This document shows, piece by piece, positions 24,117-32,083 of a DNA stretch of 59,836 nt. Source of the DNA: a virus; the IMG/VR virus record IMGVR_UViG_3300023172_000031, positions 1 through 59,836 of that record. The stretch is one strand, 5' to 3'. A program made the position numbers and the translations under genes. Positions within the stretch are counted from its first letter, which is position 1, and every line of letters begins with the position of its first letter. The notes under the pieces are model-generated. The model ran no database searches. It was not told the origin of the DNA and was given only the letters and a program-made list of their open reading frames with translations.

Positions 24117-25633
24117 GATCTGTTTCCCCAATCTCTATTATACATACCAGGTGTTGTCCAATCAACATCGTCTTTGTTCATCTTTTCTAAAAGTTCCATG
24201 GCTTTGTCTTTTTCTAATCCTGGTGATGCTGTTTTAATTCCTGTTGTGTTAAGCCATAGTTTCCAATTCATCTCAGCAAAGATTTCTGTATTACGGGGGA
24301 AAAACTGATAGTCATCGTCCCACATAACTGTAGGTGTATAGTTATGTTTAAAGTTTGTTGCAATCTCTGTAAGTTTATCTGTTTCCTTAAAGTTTTTATA
24401 AACGTGTTCCCAAAACTTACCTTTACGTGGATTATTAAAATAATGTAGTGCTACAAAGTTCATAGTATCTTCATAGACTGCTGTCATATCTTCGTTAAAC
24501 TTTAATCTATCTTCTTCAGTATAACTTAGTTTTTCTAAAACTTTTAGGCCACTAGCACCAATTGTAAGTAATGCAAGTCCTGTTGATTCTAACGGTTCAA
24601 TAAATCCACTAGCAAGTCCTACACTAAAACAGTTGCCTCTCCAGTTGTTTGCATTATATTCTGGCTTGAAAGGAACATGATTAAACTGTCCTGTTCTTAG
24701 TCTGTGTTCACCCCAATGCTGTACAAAGAAATCTTCTGCTTCTTGTTTAGTGGTAAGTTCACTGTTGTAACATAGTCCACTACCAATACGATCTTTAACA
24801 GGTGTTTTCCAAATCCAACCTAGGTCACACGCCTGTGCAGTAACGTATGGAAGTTGTACTTCATCTTCTGTTTCGTAATCTATTTGACTTGCTACTGCGG
24901 CATTAGTAAACAGCATATGACTTCTGTCAATCCATTTACTGTCGGGCAATGCATTTGAAAGTAAACGTTTAAAGCCAGTACAGTCTACAAAAAAATCTGC
25001 TGTAACTTTTGTACCGTCATCTAATGTTACATATTCAATAACACCATCAGTAACCTTTGGAGCATCAATGTGTTTTTGAATATGTGTTAGTCTTGGATAC
25101 TTCTTATTAAGATAATCAGATAAGAAGTTTGCTAGTTTAACAGCATCTAAATGATATCCTACATGAGCAGTACCACCGCAAGGTGTTGTGTTATTTGGAA
25201 TCTTTTTATCTACAACAGAAACTTTATGCCAAGCAATATATTTTTCTAATTCAACCTCATTAATGCCGCCGTCACGAGCAAGGTCAATGCTATCAAGTGT
25301 TCCGTGTTCTGTATGTGTTACAGGAAAAAAGAATGGTTGCCAAATGTTAATGCCGTCGCCCTTCCAGTTTGGAAAGTAAGTCCCTGTTTTAATAGTTGCG
25401 TCACAAGCCTTTGTCCATAGTTCTCTAGGAATATTACAATCGTCTAAAAAATGATCAAACCCTAAAATAGTTGCTTCACCTACGCCAACAATAGGAACAT
25501 TAGGACTTTCAATAAGTGTGATTTGTGTTTCGGGTAAGTTTGATAATGCATAAGCGGCCGTAAGCCAACCAGCACTTCCTCCACCTACAATACAAATGGA
25601 CCTAGCACGGCTACGACCTACTACTTCAGTCAT
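24113..25633 (-). CDS. FAD-dependent tryptophan halogenase family protein
   Basis: 506 residues. Near the N-terminus GGGSAGWLTAAYAL is the FAD Rossmann site, then GVGEATIL; a Lys around 80-110 and the segment LGWIWKTPVKDRIGSGL correspond to the WxWxIP-type region of flavin halogenases, and SVGLASGFIEPLESTGLALL is the usual FAD/Cl site. The family oxidises halide to attach Cl, Br or I to indoles or other substrates; a marine phage member (VirX1) iodinates varied substrates. It is wedged between heme oxygenase and bilin reductase with overlaps on both sides. Confidence 0.88.
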   Translation of the reverse strand: MTEVVGRSRARSICIVGGGSAGWLTAAYALSNLPETQITLIESPNVPIVGVGEATILGFDHFLDDCNIPRELWTKACDATIKTGTYFPNWKGDGINIWQPFFFPVTHTEHGTLDSIDLARDGGINEVELEKYIAWHKVSVVDKKIPNNTTPCGGTAHVGYHLDAVKLANFLSDYLNKKYPRLTHIQKHIDAPKVTDGVIEYVTLDDGTKVTADFFVDCTGFKRLLSNALPDSKWIDRSHMLFTNAAVASQIDYETEDEVQLPYVTAQACDLGWIWKTPVKDRIGSGLCYNSELTTKQEAEDFFVQHWGEHRLRTGQFNHVPFKPEYNANNWRGNCFSVGLASGFIEPLESTGLALLTIGASGLKVLEKLSYTEEDRLKFNEDMTAVYEDTMNFVALHYFNNPRKGKFWEHVYKNFKETDKLTEIATNFKHNYTPTVMWDDDYQFFPRNTEIFAEMNWKLWLNTTGIKTASPGLEKDKAMELLEKMNKDDVDWTTPGMYNRDWGNRS

Positions 25634-26165
25634 TATCGACCTCCATCATTTCTTTGAATGTTTCTGTAGCAAAGTCAAAACATATCTTTGCTTCTTCAGC
25701 CATATCATCGTTCAACTGTTCTCTTATGGCTGTTTTCAGTTCGTCAACAGGAGCATCAAATTGATACAATCTTCCTTCTCCTGGAATTTTCTTTTTAATC
25801 ATTTGTCCACCGCTTAGGTCACCCATGTGTCTAACATATACGTGAGCCATGACTTTATCTGGATCTCCCATAATTGTTCTCATATGTTCTAGATACTTTT
25901 CTGTTACTTTTAAAGTTTTAGGCATTTCTTGTTTAGGCCATAACTCTTTAAAATCATCTAGTATGCTCGGGGAACGTCTAATAGCAGGATGAGGCAATAA
26001 GCCATGTGTCATTGCTATTGCTTCTAAAATATTGTATTGAATATGTTGATTATATAAAAATGTTGCATAAAGTTCTTTGTCAATTTTACCTGACATTAAA
26101 ACTTTTACAAATGCTTGGCGTTCTGCGTTCTTATGGTGTTCCCACGTTGCTTCTTTTAAGTTCAT
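25626..26165 (-). CDS. ho1: heme oxygenase
   Basis: 179 residues. ATWEHHKNAERQAF has the proximal heme His, and VRHMGDLSGGQMIKKK is the distal-helix signature GDLSGGQ. It opens heme to biliverdin, CO and iron. In this operon biliverdin would feed the bilin reductase; iron release is a second benefit in iron-poor seawater. The start overlaps the clpS stop (ATGA type) and the stop overlaps the halogenase start by 8 bases. Confidence 0.9.
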   Translation of the reverse strand: MNLKEATWEHHKNAERQAFVKVLMSGKIDKELYATFLYNQHIQYNILEAIAMTHGLLPHPAIRRSPSILDDFKELWPKQEMPKTLKVTEKYLEHMRTIMGDPDKVMAHVYVRHMGDLSGGQMIKKKIPGEGRLYQFDAPVDELKTAIREQLNDDMAEEAKICFDFATETFKEMMEVDND

Positions 26166-26470
26166 TCTTTTTCCACTTTGATCTGCAATGGGAATCCGTT
26201 TGCTCTGCTCAAAGTGGTTGCTTCTACGCTTTTTTGTTCTGCAATTTCAAATGCGTAAACGCCAACTACTGCACTTCCATCTTCATGAATTTGTAGAGTT
26301 AGATTTTTTGCTGTGTCAACAGAATGCTTAAAAGTAGTTACTAGCACATCGATCACGAAATCCATTGGTGTTTGGTCATCATTAATAAAAATAACTGAGT
26401 ACCTTTCGGGCTCAGCAATTTTTATCTTAATCTTTTCGTCAATTTGTACATCCATATTATTACTTATCAT
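26162..26470 (-). CDS. clpS: ClpS protease adaptor
   Basis: 102 residues from the ATG at 26470, preceded by AGGAG. YSVIFINDDQTPMDFVIDVL carries the ClpS NDD-x-T-x-M/PMxFV signature of the N-degron pocket, and HEDGSAVVGVYAFEIAEQK matches the HxxG..v.G.yt.eiAE.k region. ClpS delivers N-end-rule substrates to ClpAP. It lies directly upstream of, and overlaps, heme oxygenase, and a phage ClpP is in the window. Confidence 0.88.
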   Translation of the reverse strand: MISNNMDVQIDEKIKIKIAEPERYSVIFINDDQTPMDFVIDVLVTTFKHSVDTAKNLTLQIHEDGSAVVGVYAFEIAEQKSVEATTLSRANGFPLQIKVEKE

Positions 26471-26498
26471 TGTATGATCTCCTACCAGTAAATAATGA

Positions 26499-26520
26499 TA
26501 GTGGGGATTGCTCCCCACTA
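26499..26520 (-). terminator. strong hairpin between hsp20 and clpS
   Basis: Nine-base-pair stem TAGTGGGGA/TCCCCACTA closed by a GCAA tetraloop in the minus-strand RNA, followed by a moderately T-rich stretch. It may end hsp20 transcription, or act as an RNA processing/stability element before clpS. Confidence 0.55.
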
Positions 26521-26537
26521 CCGACCTTTTAAGTGTA

Positions 26538-26987
26538 TTACTTAACTTCGATTGATCTTGCTTTTTTAGCCTCTGGAATAATTCTTTCCAAAGCAATTCT
26601 AAGCAAGCCATCTTTTAGTTCAGCACCTTGTACTACTACATCGTCTGCAATAGTAAATGATTTAGTAAAGTGCCTTTTACTAATACCTCTGTATTGTACA
26701 CCATCCGCTTCATCGTCAGTTTTTGACTCTTGGATTGATTTAACAGTTACCACACCGTCTTCGTATGATACGTCAATATCCTTTTTGCCAAAACCAGCAA
26801 GTGCTAATTCAATATCGTAAGTATAGTCGCCTGTTTTTACAATATTGTATGGCGGATAGTTAGTGTTAAAAGTAGGTGCATTGAAGAAGTCGTCTTCAAT
26901 CATTCTTTCGAATCTATCAAAGATAGGATCGAACCCTACTGATACGGGTCTTAGTTGGTTAAAGATTGATAGTGATTTGTTTGTCAT
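26538..26987 (-). CDS. hsp20: Hsp20/IbpA small heat-shock protein
   Basis: 149 residues. The alpha-crystallin domain runs from YPPYNIVKTGDYTYDIELALAGF to LKDGLLRIALERIIPEAKK, with the G-x-L motif (GLLRIAL) and C-terminal basic tail. Small Hsps hold unfolding proteins for DnaK. The gene has a leader with a late-type ATAAATA site and a 5' hairpin like that of dnaK. Confidence 0.88.
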   Translation of the reverse strand: MTNKSLSIFNQLRPVSVGFDPIFDRFERMIEDDFFNAPTFNTNYPPYNIVKTGDYTYDIELALAGFGKKDIDVSYEDGVVTVKSIQESKTDDEADGVQYRGISKRHFTKSFTIADDVVVQGAELKDGLLRIALERIIPEAKKARSIEVK

Positions 26988-27020
26988 TTGTTTTCTCCTT
27001 ATTAAGCAAGTTGTTTGTCA

Positions 27021-27045
27021 TGTAAGACCTATCAAGCATCTTACA
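27021..27045 (-). promoter_or_regulatory. 5' leader hairpin of hsp20 with conserved 11-base loop
   Basis: RNA stem UGUAAGA/UCUUACA (7 pairs) with loop UGCUUGAUAGG. An ATAAATA late-type box at 27050-27056 lies 4 bases upstream, so the hairpin would be at the RNA 5' end. The dnaK leader has the same design with a different stem; after both comes AACUUGCUUAAUAAGGAG-like sequence or part of it. Confidence 0.6.
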
Positions 27046-27048
27046 ATC

Positions 27049-28941
27049 TTATTTATCTACCTCTTCAAACTCGGCGTCTACAACGTTTTCATCTTTCTTA
27101 GATGTTGTTTCTGCTTCTTCTGAAGTGTTAGATTCTTGTTGTGCCTTGTAAACTGCTTCACCTAACTTCATTGCCACTTGTGATAGTGCTTCTGTTTTAG
27201 ATTTAATATCTTCAACATTGTCACCTTTAAGTGCTTCTTGTAAGTTAGTCTTAGCATCTTCAATTGATGTTTTAATATCTTCCGATACTTTATCACCGTG
27301 TTCTTTTAACTGTGATTCAACTGAGTGTACAAGACCGTCAGCATTGTTTCTAGCATCTACGGCTTCTCTCTTTTGTTTGTCAGCCTCTTTATTTGCTTCT
27401 GCATCTTTGACCATTTGTTCAATTTCTGCATCACTCAAACCGCCGTCTGATTTAATAGAGATTGTTTGTTCTTTGCCTGTGCCTTTATCTTTTGCTGATA
27501 CGTTAACAATACCGTTTGCGTCAATATCAAATGTTACTTCAATTTGAGGCATACCTTTTGGTGCTGGTGCAATACCTTCTAGATTAAAGAGACCAAGTTC
27601 TTTATTATCTACAGCCATTTCACGCTCACCTTGTAATACCTTAATAGTAACTGCTGATTGATTATCTTCCGCAGTACTAAACACTTGTGATTGTTTAGTT
27701 GGGATTGTTGTATTCTTTTCAATTAGTTTAGTAGTAACACCGCCTAGTGTTTCAATACCCAATGAAAGCGGAGTAACGTCAAGTAGCAATACATCTTTAA
27801 CATCACCACTTAATACACCTGCTTGAATTGCGGCACCTAGTGCTACAACTTCATCTGGGTTAACACCTTTGTTTGGATCTTTACCAAAGAATGTTTTAAC
27901 AGTTTCTTGTACCTTAGGCATACGTGTCATACCACCTACTAGTACAACGTCTGTAATATCACCTTTGCTTACACCTGCGTCTTTAAGAGCAGTTTCACAA
28001 GGTTTAATTGAACGTTGGATTAGTTCGTCTACAAGACTTTCAAACTTAGCACGAGTAATTTTTAAATTCAAGTGCTTAGGTCCAGAAGCATCTGCTGTAA
28101 TAAATGGTAGACTGATGTCAGTTTGTGTTGTGCTTGACAATTCAATCTTTGTTTTTTCAGCCGCTTCACGTACACGTTGTAGTGCTAGTTTGTCTGTTGA
28201 AATATCTACACCAGACTCTTTCTTAAACTCGTCTACAATGTATTGTGTAAGAACAGCATCAAAGTCTTCACCACCTAATGCTGTGTCACCGTTTGTTGAA
28301 AGTACTTCAAATACTCCGTCACCGAGGTCAAGTACTGATACGTCAAATGTACCACCACCTAAGTCATACACAACAATCTTGCCTGACTCTTTTTTATCTA
28401 GTCCGTAAGCAAGTGCCGCCGCTGTTGGTTCATTTACAATACGTAAAACTTCTAGTCCTGCAATTTTACCTGCATCTTTAGTTGCTTGACGTTGTGCATC
28501 GTTAAAGTATGCTGGTACTGTAATAACTGCTTGTGTTACAGTTGAGCCTGTATACTTTTCAGCAGTTTCTTTCATCTTGGTTAATACTTCTGCTGATACT
28601 TGTTGTGGGGAAAGTTCTTTACCTTTTGTTTCTACCCACGCATCACCGTTCTTTGCTTCTACAATTTTGTATGGAAGCGTTTTAGCATCACGTGTGATTT
28701 CTTTTGATTTAAACTTACGTCCAATTAGACGCTTTGACGCATAGATTGTGTTCTCTGCGTTAGTAACTGCTTGACGCTTTGCTGATACACCTACAAGTGT
28801 ACCATCGTCAGTATAGGCTACAATACTAGGTGTAGTTCTATTACCTTCTACGTTTTCAATTACTTGGGGATCTTTGCCGCTTAGTATAGCAACACATGAA
28901 TTTGTGGTACCCAAATCGATACCAATAACTTTATTAGCCAT
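27049..28941 (-). CDS. dnaK: DnaK (Hsp70) chaperone
   Basis: 630 residues from [16 protein letters not shown] at 28941 (AAGGAG before it); nearly the full length of bacterial DnaK. ATPase signatures [22 protein letters not shown] and [12 protein letters not shown], the linker region [15 protein letters not shown], substrate-binding domain and an acidic C-terminal tail ending EEVDK are present. It is thus complete, not a fragment. Phage DnaK may support folding of fibre and capsid proteins or replace degraded host chaperone. No dnaJ or grpE is visible here. Confidence 0.95.
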   Translation of the reverse strand: MANKVIGIDLGTTNSCVAILSGKDPQVIENVEGNRTTPSIVAYTDDGTLVGVSAKRQAVTNAENTIYASKRLIGRKFKSKEITRDAKTLPYKIVEAKNGDAWVETKGKELSPQQVSAEVLTKMKETAEKYTGSTVTQAVITVPAYFNDAQRQATKDAGKIAGLEVLRIVNEPTAAALAYGLDKKESGKIVVYDLGGGTFDVSVLDLGDGVFEVLSTNGDTALGGEDFDAVLTQYIVDEFKKESGVDISTDKLALQRVREAAEKTKIELSSTTQTDISLPFITADASGPKHLNLKITRAKFESLVDELIQRSIKPCETALKDAGVSKGDITDVVLVGGMTRMPKVQETVKTFFGKDPNKGVNPDEVVALGAAIQAGVLSGDVKDVLLLDVTPLSLGIETLGGVTTKLIEKNTTIPTKQSQVFSTAEDNQSAVTIKVLQGEREMAVDNKELGLFNLEGIAPAPKGMPQIEVTFDIDANGIVNVSAKDKGTGKEQTISIKSDGGLSDAEIEQMVKDAEANKEADKQKREAVDARNNADGLVHSVESQLKEHGDKVSEDIKTSIEDAKTNLQEALKGDNVEDIKSKTEALSQVAMKLGEAVYKAQQESNTSEEAETTSKKDENVVDAEFEEVDK

Positions 28942-28969
28942 TTTTTTCTCCTTATTAAGCAAGTTTTAA

Positions 28970-28996
28970 TTACAAAACCTATTCAGCATTTTGTAA
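28970..28996 (-). promoter_or_regulatory. 5' leader hairpin of dnaK with conserved 11-base loop
   Basis: RNA stem UUACAAAA/UUUUGUAA (8 pairs) with loop UGCUGAAUAGG, against UGCUUGAUAGG in hsp20. Stem bases differ but pairing and loop length are kept, which is covariation. It lies 8 bases downstream of an ATAAATA box (29005-29011). Confidence 0.62.
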
Positions 28997-29004
28997 CATA
29001 TAAG

Positions 29005-29011
29005 TATTTAT
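29005..29011 (-). promoter_or_regulatory. late-type promoter of dnaK
   Basis: Minus-strand GATAAATACTTAT. The start of the RNA would fall near 28999, at the base of the leader hairpin. Confidence 0.55.
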
Positions 29012-29024
29012 CACTTATATAGTA

Positions 29025-29053
29025 TATATAGTGTTAAATCGACTATTTTTCAA
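29025..29053 (-). promoter_or_regulatory. sigma70-type promoter of dnaK
   Basis: TTGAAA (29048-29053), 17 bases, TATATA (29025-29030). With the late-type box 14 bases downstream this makes a tandem early/late promoter. Confidence 0.65.
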
Positions 29054-29062
29054 GTCTAAATG

Positions 29063-29623
29063 TTACCGATTTATAAAATAAAACTGATTGATACTATATC
29101 TACCACTTCCTATACACCTAGATACACTATGTTGTAAAAAACTTGGAAATAATATAGTTGTATTATTTTTTAATGTAGGCTTATATCCAAAGTCTGTAAA
29201 CTCTAAATCTCCACCTTCAAATGCTTTTGGTTCTTTCCATAAAACTGTCACGGCAGATAATGTGCCATGATCAGCATGATGATCATATACTGCTCCGTTT
29301 CCATAATAGTTTACCTGTGTTACATCATGGTTAGTGTAAGGTAAGTATCCTGCAAACGGATTGTCTTTTAGTTGCTCTTGCAAATAAAATAGTTTCCTAT
29401 TAAAGTTCAAGACGTAACTTTTTTCTCTGTTATCTTTATAGTGTGTATCCATGTGAATAGCACACATTTTATCATTTGCTCTAGGGTCGCCAGTTTCTGC
29501 TGACGGTCTAAAGTATGCGTCTAGTGAATTAATCTCTACAAGGATTTCTTTTAGTTCCCACGGTTCGTAAAAATCGTAGATGATACTATGATGAAAAGGT
29601 TCATGTAGATTCTTAACAAGCAC
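29063..29623 (-). CDS. 2OG-Fe(II) oxygenase
   Basis: 186 residues. YDHHADHGTLSAVTVLW has the HxD pair, FEGGDLEF the usual strand, FPSFLQHSVSR the distal His, and GRYSINQFYF the Arg. It belongs to the PKHD-like group. It abuts guaC (stop and start share a base), so it is likely translated with it. Confidence 0.78.
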   Translation of the reverse strand: MLVKNLHEPFHHSIIYDFYEPWELKEILVEINSLDAYFRPSAETGDPRANDKMCAIHMDTHYKDNREKSYVLNFNRKLFYLQEQLKDNPFAGYLPYTNHDVTQVNYYGNGAVYDHHADHGTLSAVTVLWKEPKAFEGGDLEFTDFGYKPTLKNNTTILFPSFLQHSVSRCIGSGRYSINQFYFINR

Positions 29624-30774
29624 TAGTTACCTATTGTGTTTTTTTCGTATACAGTATTGTGTGTTTGTGTACAACGTACAAATGTAGCACATCTACTTAG
29701 ATGTTTAAGTCTTATTGCGCCAGCATAAGTACAAGCAGAACGCAACCCACCCAAGATATCTTGAACAGTAGTAGCCACTGCTCCTCGGTAAGGCACAAGA
29801 ATTTCTCTTCCTTCACTGCTTCTATACTCCTTAAGGCCTCCAAAGTGTTTGTCGTTCGCGGCCTTCGAACTCATTCCGTAGAATTGTACAAACTTTTTTT
29901 CTTCAATTTTATTTTGTATACCACCTTGATCAAAAGTAACTTCATCTGTAGTATACATTTTAGTAATTACTTCTCCACCACCTTCATCGTGCCCGGCGAG
30001 CATTCCTCCAAGCATAACAAAATCTGCTCCTGCGGCAAAAGCCTTTGCAACATCTCCAGGCGATACGCATCCTCCATCGGCAATAATGTGTCCACCGAGA
30101 CCGTGTGCGGCGTCGGCACATTCAATGACTGCGGAGAGTTGTGGGAATCCAACCCCAGTTTGAATCCTAGTAGTACACACGCTCCCGGGACCAATACCCA
30201 CCTTAACAATATCCGCTCCACTTAAAATTAACTCCTCTGTCATTTCTCCGGTAACTACATTACCTGCAATAATTACAATATGTGGATATAAACGTCTAAA
30301 CTCTGCAACAAAGTCACGGAAACGATTTGAATATCCGTTAGCAACATCGATACAAACATAACGTAACTTATCACCTGTTTGTTCATATACTTGACGAAAC
30401 TTTTCATGATCGTGATCAGTAATACCAATGCTCATTGCTACATACTGGGTACGTTCATCGTATTCACTATCAAAGTAACATACTAAATCATTTACACTAT
30501 ATGTCTTTTTAAGACAGGTAAACATTTTTACTTCAGCAAGTTTGTCTGCAACTTCAAATGTTCCTACACCATCCATGTTAGCGGCCATAATAGGAATACC
30601 CCGCCAGTGTCTATGATCAGGTCGGATTTGCTCCATGCTCATATCTTGTGGCTTCCAGTTACGCCAAGTAAATCCTCTTTCAAGATCTACTTCTTTACGA
30701 CTTCCTAAAGTTGAACGTTTAGGACGTAGTAATACATCTTTGTAGTCGAGTTTAATGTCTTGGTCGATTCGCAC
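29623..30774 (-). CDS. guaC: GMP reductase / IMP dehydrogenase family (GuaC-like)
   Basis: 383 residues from a GTG at 30774 with CGGAG 6 bases upstream; an ATG at 30804 would overlap the upstream gene by 53 bases. DYKDVLLRPKRST opens the TIM barrel, IPIMAANMDGVGTFE is typical of GMP reductase, and KVGIGPGSVCTTR contains the catalytic Cys loop. IIADGGCVSPGDVAKAF, FVMLGGMLAGHDE follow. It reduces GMP to IMP with NADPH, redirecting purines toward the AT-rich phage genome. No CBS domains are present, which favours GuaC over GuaB. Confidence 0.85.
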   Translation of the reverse strand: MRIDQDIKLDYKDVLLRPKRSTLGSRKEVDLERGFTWRNWKPQDMSMEQIRPDHRHWRGIPIMAANMDGVGTFEVADKLAEVKMFTCLKKTYSVNDLVCYFDSEYDERTQYVAMSIGITDHDHEKFRQVYEQTGDKLRYVCIDVANGYSNRFRDFVAEFRRLYPHIVIIAGNVVTGEMTEELILSGADIVKVGIGPGSVCTTRIQTGVGFPQLSAVIECADAAHGLGGHIIADGGCVSPGDVAKAFAAGADFVMLGGMLAGHDEGGGEVITKMYTTDEVTFDQGGIQNKIEEKKFVQFYGMSSKAANDKHFGGLKEYRSSEGREILVPYRGAVATTVQDILGGLRSACTYAGAIRLKHLSRCATFVRCTQTHNTVYEKNTIGN

Positions 30775-31372
30775 TTTTAACTCCGTAGTTAAACGATACT
30801 GCAATACGTTCGTTGTTGCTTTTGTTTTGTGTTACTTCATGTTTTGCCCAGCCAGGAAATATTGCTACCATGCCAGGTTTAGGCGGATATGTTGCCATTG
30901 TGCTTGTGATAGTATTATACTGACTTAGATTATCGGGAATATAATACTGTGCATCATCAGGACGATAAAATCTTAAATCACCCATATTCTCATCTGGTAC
31001 ATCAATGTAGAATACTCCACTTAGTAATGCATCTTGATGATTGTGTAAAGTGTGATATGCTCCTGGTCCATTAATGTTAATCCAAAAGTTTTGAAATTCA
31101 ACTTCTGGCAATCCGCAGACTTTAGATACATACGCCATAGCCTCATCTAATTCTGTTACAAATTTTCTAAGTACTGGAACGTACTGTGGATCTACTAGAT
31201 CAACATTTTCAATACTACGACTGTGCCACCCACCTTGATTGCTGTTACCATGCAAGTCTGGTTCTTTAGTTCTCCAGTCATGTGCAATATGTTTCATAGC
31301 ATTTCTGTCTACCTTTTCTAAATAGCCGGCAAACACAAATTGCGGAAACCATAAGTCTGCTTTAAATTCCAT
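30752..31372 (-). CDS. 2OG-Fe(II) oxygenase (TIGR02466-like)
   Basis: 206 residues. NINGPGAYHTLHNHQDALLSG carries the HxH/HxD-type pair, VFYIDVPDENMGDLRF the core strand, and FPGWAKHEVTQNKSNNERIAVSFN the distal His and Arg. This subgroup is common in marine phages and its substrate is unknown. It overlaps both guaC and the bS21 gene. Confidence 0.8.
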   Translation of the reverse strand: MEFKADLWFPQFVFAGYLEKVDRNAMKHIAHDWRTKEPDLHGNSNQGGWHSRSIENVDLVDPQYVPVLRKFVTELDEAMAYVSKVCGLPEVEFQNFWININGPGAYHTLHNHQDALLSGVFYIDVPDENMGDLRFYRPDDAQYYIPDNLSQYNTITSTMATYPPKPGMVAIFPGWAKHEVTQNKSNNERIAVSFNYGVKSANRPRH

Positions 31373-31617
31373 TAATAACCAAATTCCCTTTCTTTACGGC
31401 GAACTTCTTTAAGCCAACGGGCACGACCTGCCGCTTTTGCTTTCTTACGTCTTTCACTAGGTTTAATATAGTGTTGACGTTCACGTAGTTCTTGGAGTAC
31501 TCCATCTTGTGAAACTTTTCTTTTGAATGTTCGTAGTGCTTTATTAAAGTCGCCATTTTTTACTTCGACGGTTAACCCTTTGAAATGGTTATCGTCTTTC
31601 TTCCGTTGTCTTGACAA
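31372..31617 (-). CDS. rpsU: ribosomal protein bS21 homologue 2
   Basis: 81 residues from a TTG start with AAGGAG 9 bases upstream. A 20-residue N-terminal extension (MSRQRKKDDNHFKG) precedes the bS21 core FNKALRTFKRKVSQDGVLQELRERQHY and KPSERRKKAKAAGRAR. It differs clearly from the copy at 19047-19244. Two bS21 genes in one phage could serve different growth phases, or one may work outside the ribosome. Confidence 0.82.
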   Translation of the reverse strand: MSRQRKKDDNHFKGLTVEVKNGDFNKALRTFKRKVSQDGVLQELRERQHYIKPSERRKKAKAAGRARWLKEVRRKEREFGY

Positions 31618-31993
31618 AATACTGTTCTCCTTCTGCTATCTGTCGAAGATCGTAGACTCTATTATTACTAATTAAATTATATGGTCTTTCGTTGTTACTT
31701 GTCAAGTAAAAAGTTTTAGATAATGGAAGAAGATATCCAATAAGCCAAACACAACTACTAGGCACATTATCTACATCAATAATAATGTAATCTACGTAAT
31801 TAGAAACCTCAATAACCCAATCCTGTTCTTCTTTGCTATCAAAAAGGTACAGATTAATATCCGCTTTAATATTCTTTGCAACTTCATTAAACTGTTCTTT
31901 TATATTGTCGCTAGGATTAACCAAAAGAAAACTTAAATTATTATTCATAAGTTTATCTGGAGGTGTGATCAGATTAATAATAGGTTCACTCAT
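31589..31993 (-). CDS. hypothetical protein, 134 aa
   Basis: No family recognised. A Rossmann-like alternation is visible (LSFLLVNPSD, DINLYLFDSKEEQDWVIEV, VDYIIIDVDNVP, TFYLTSNNERPY), so a small alpha/beta fold, perhaps a nucleotide-binding or TIR/toprim-like domain, is possible. It overlaps the bS21 gene by 29 bases. Confidence 0.5.
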   Translation of the reverse strand: MSEPIINLITPPDKLMNNNLSFLLVNPSDNIKEQFNEVAKNIKADINLYLFDSKEEQDWVIEVSNYVDYIIIDVDNVPSSCVWLIGYLLPLSKTFYLTSNNERPYNLISNNRVYDLRQIAEGEQYFVKTTEERR

Positions 31994-32083
31994 AACAAAA
32001 TTACTTATTTAATTATTTGTGGATCTTGTGCCAAACTGAATTATCAGTTTGTTCGGAATTTTGAACGTATGTGTCTGGTTCAA

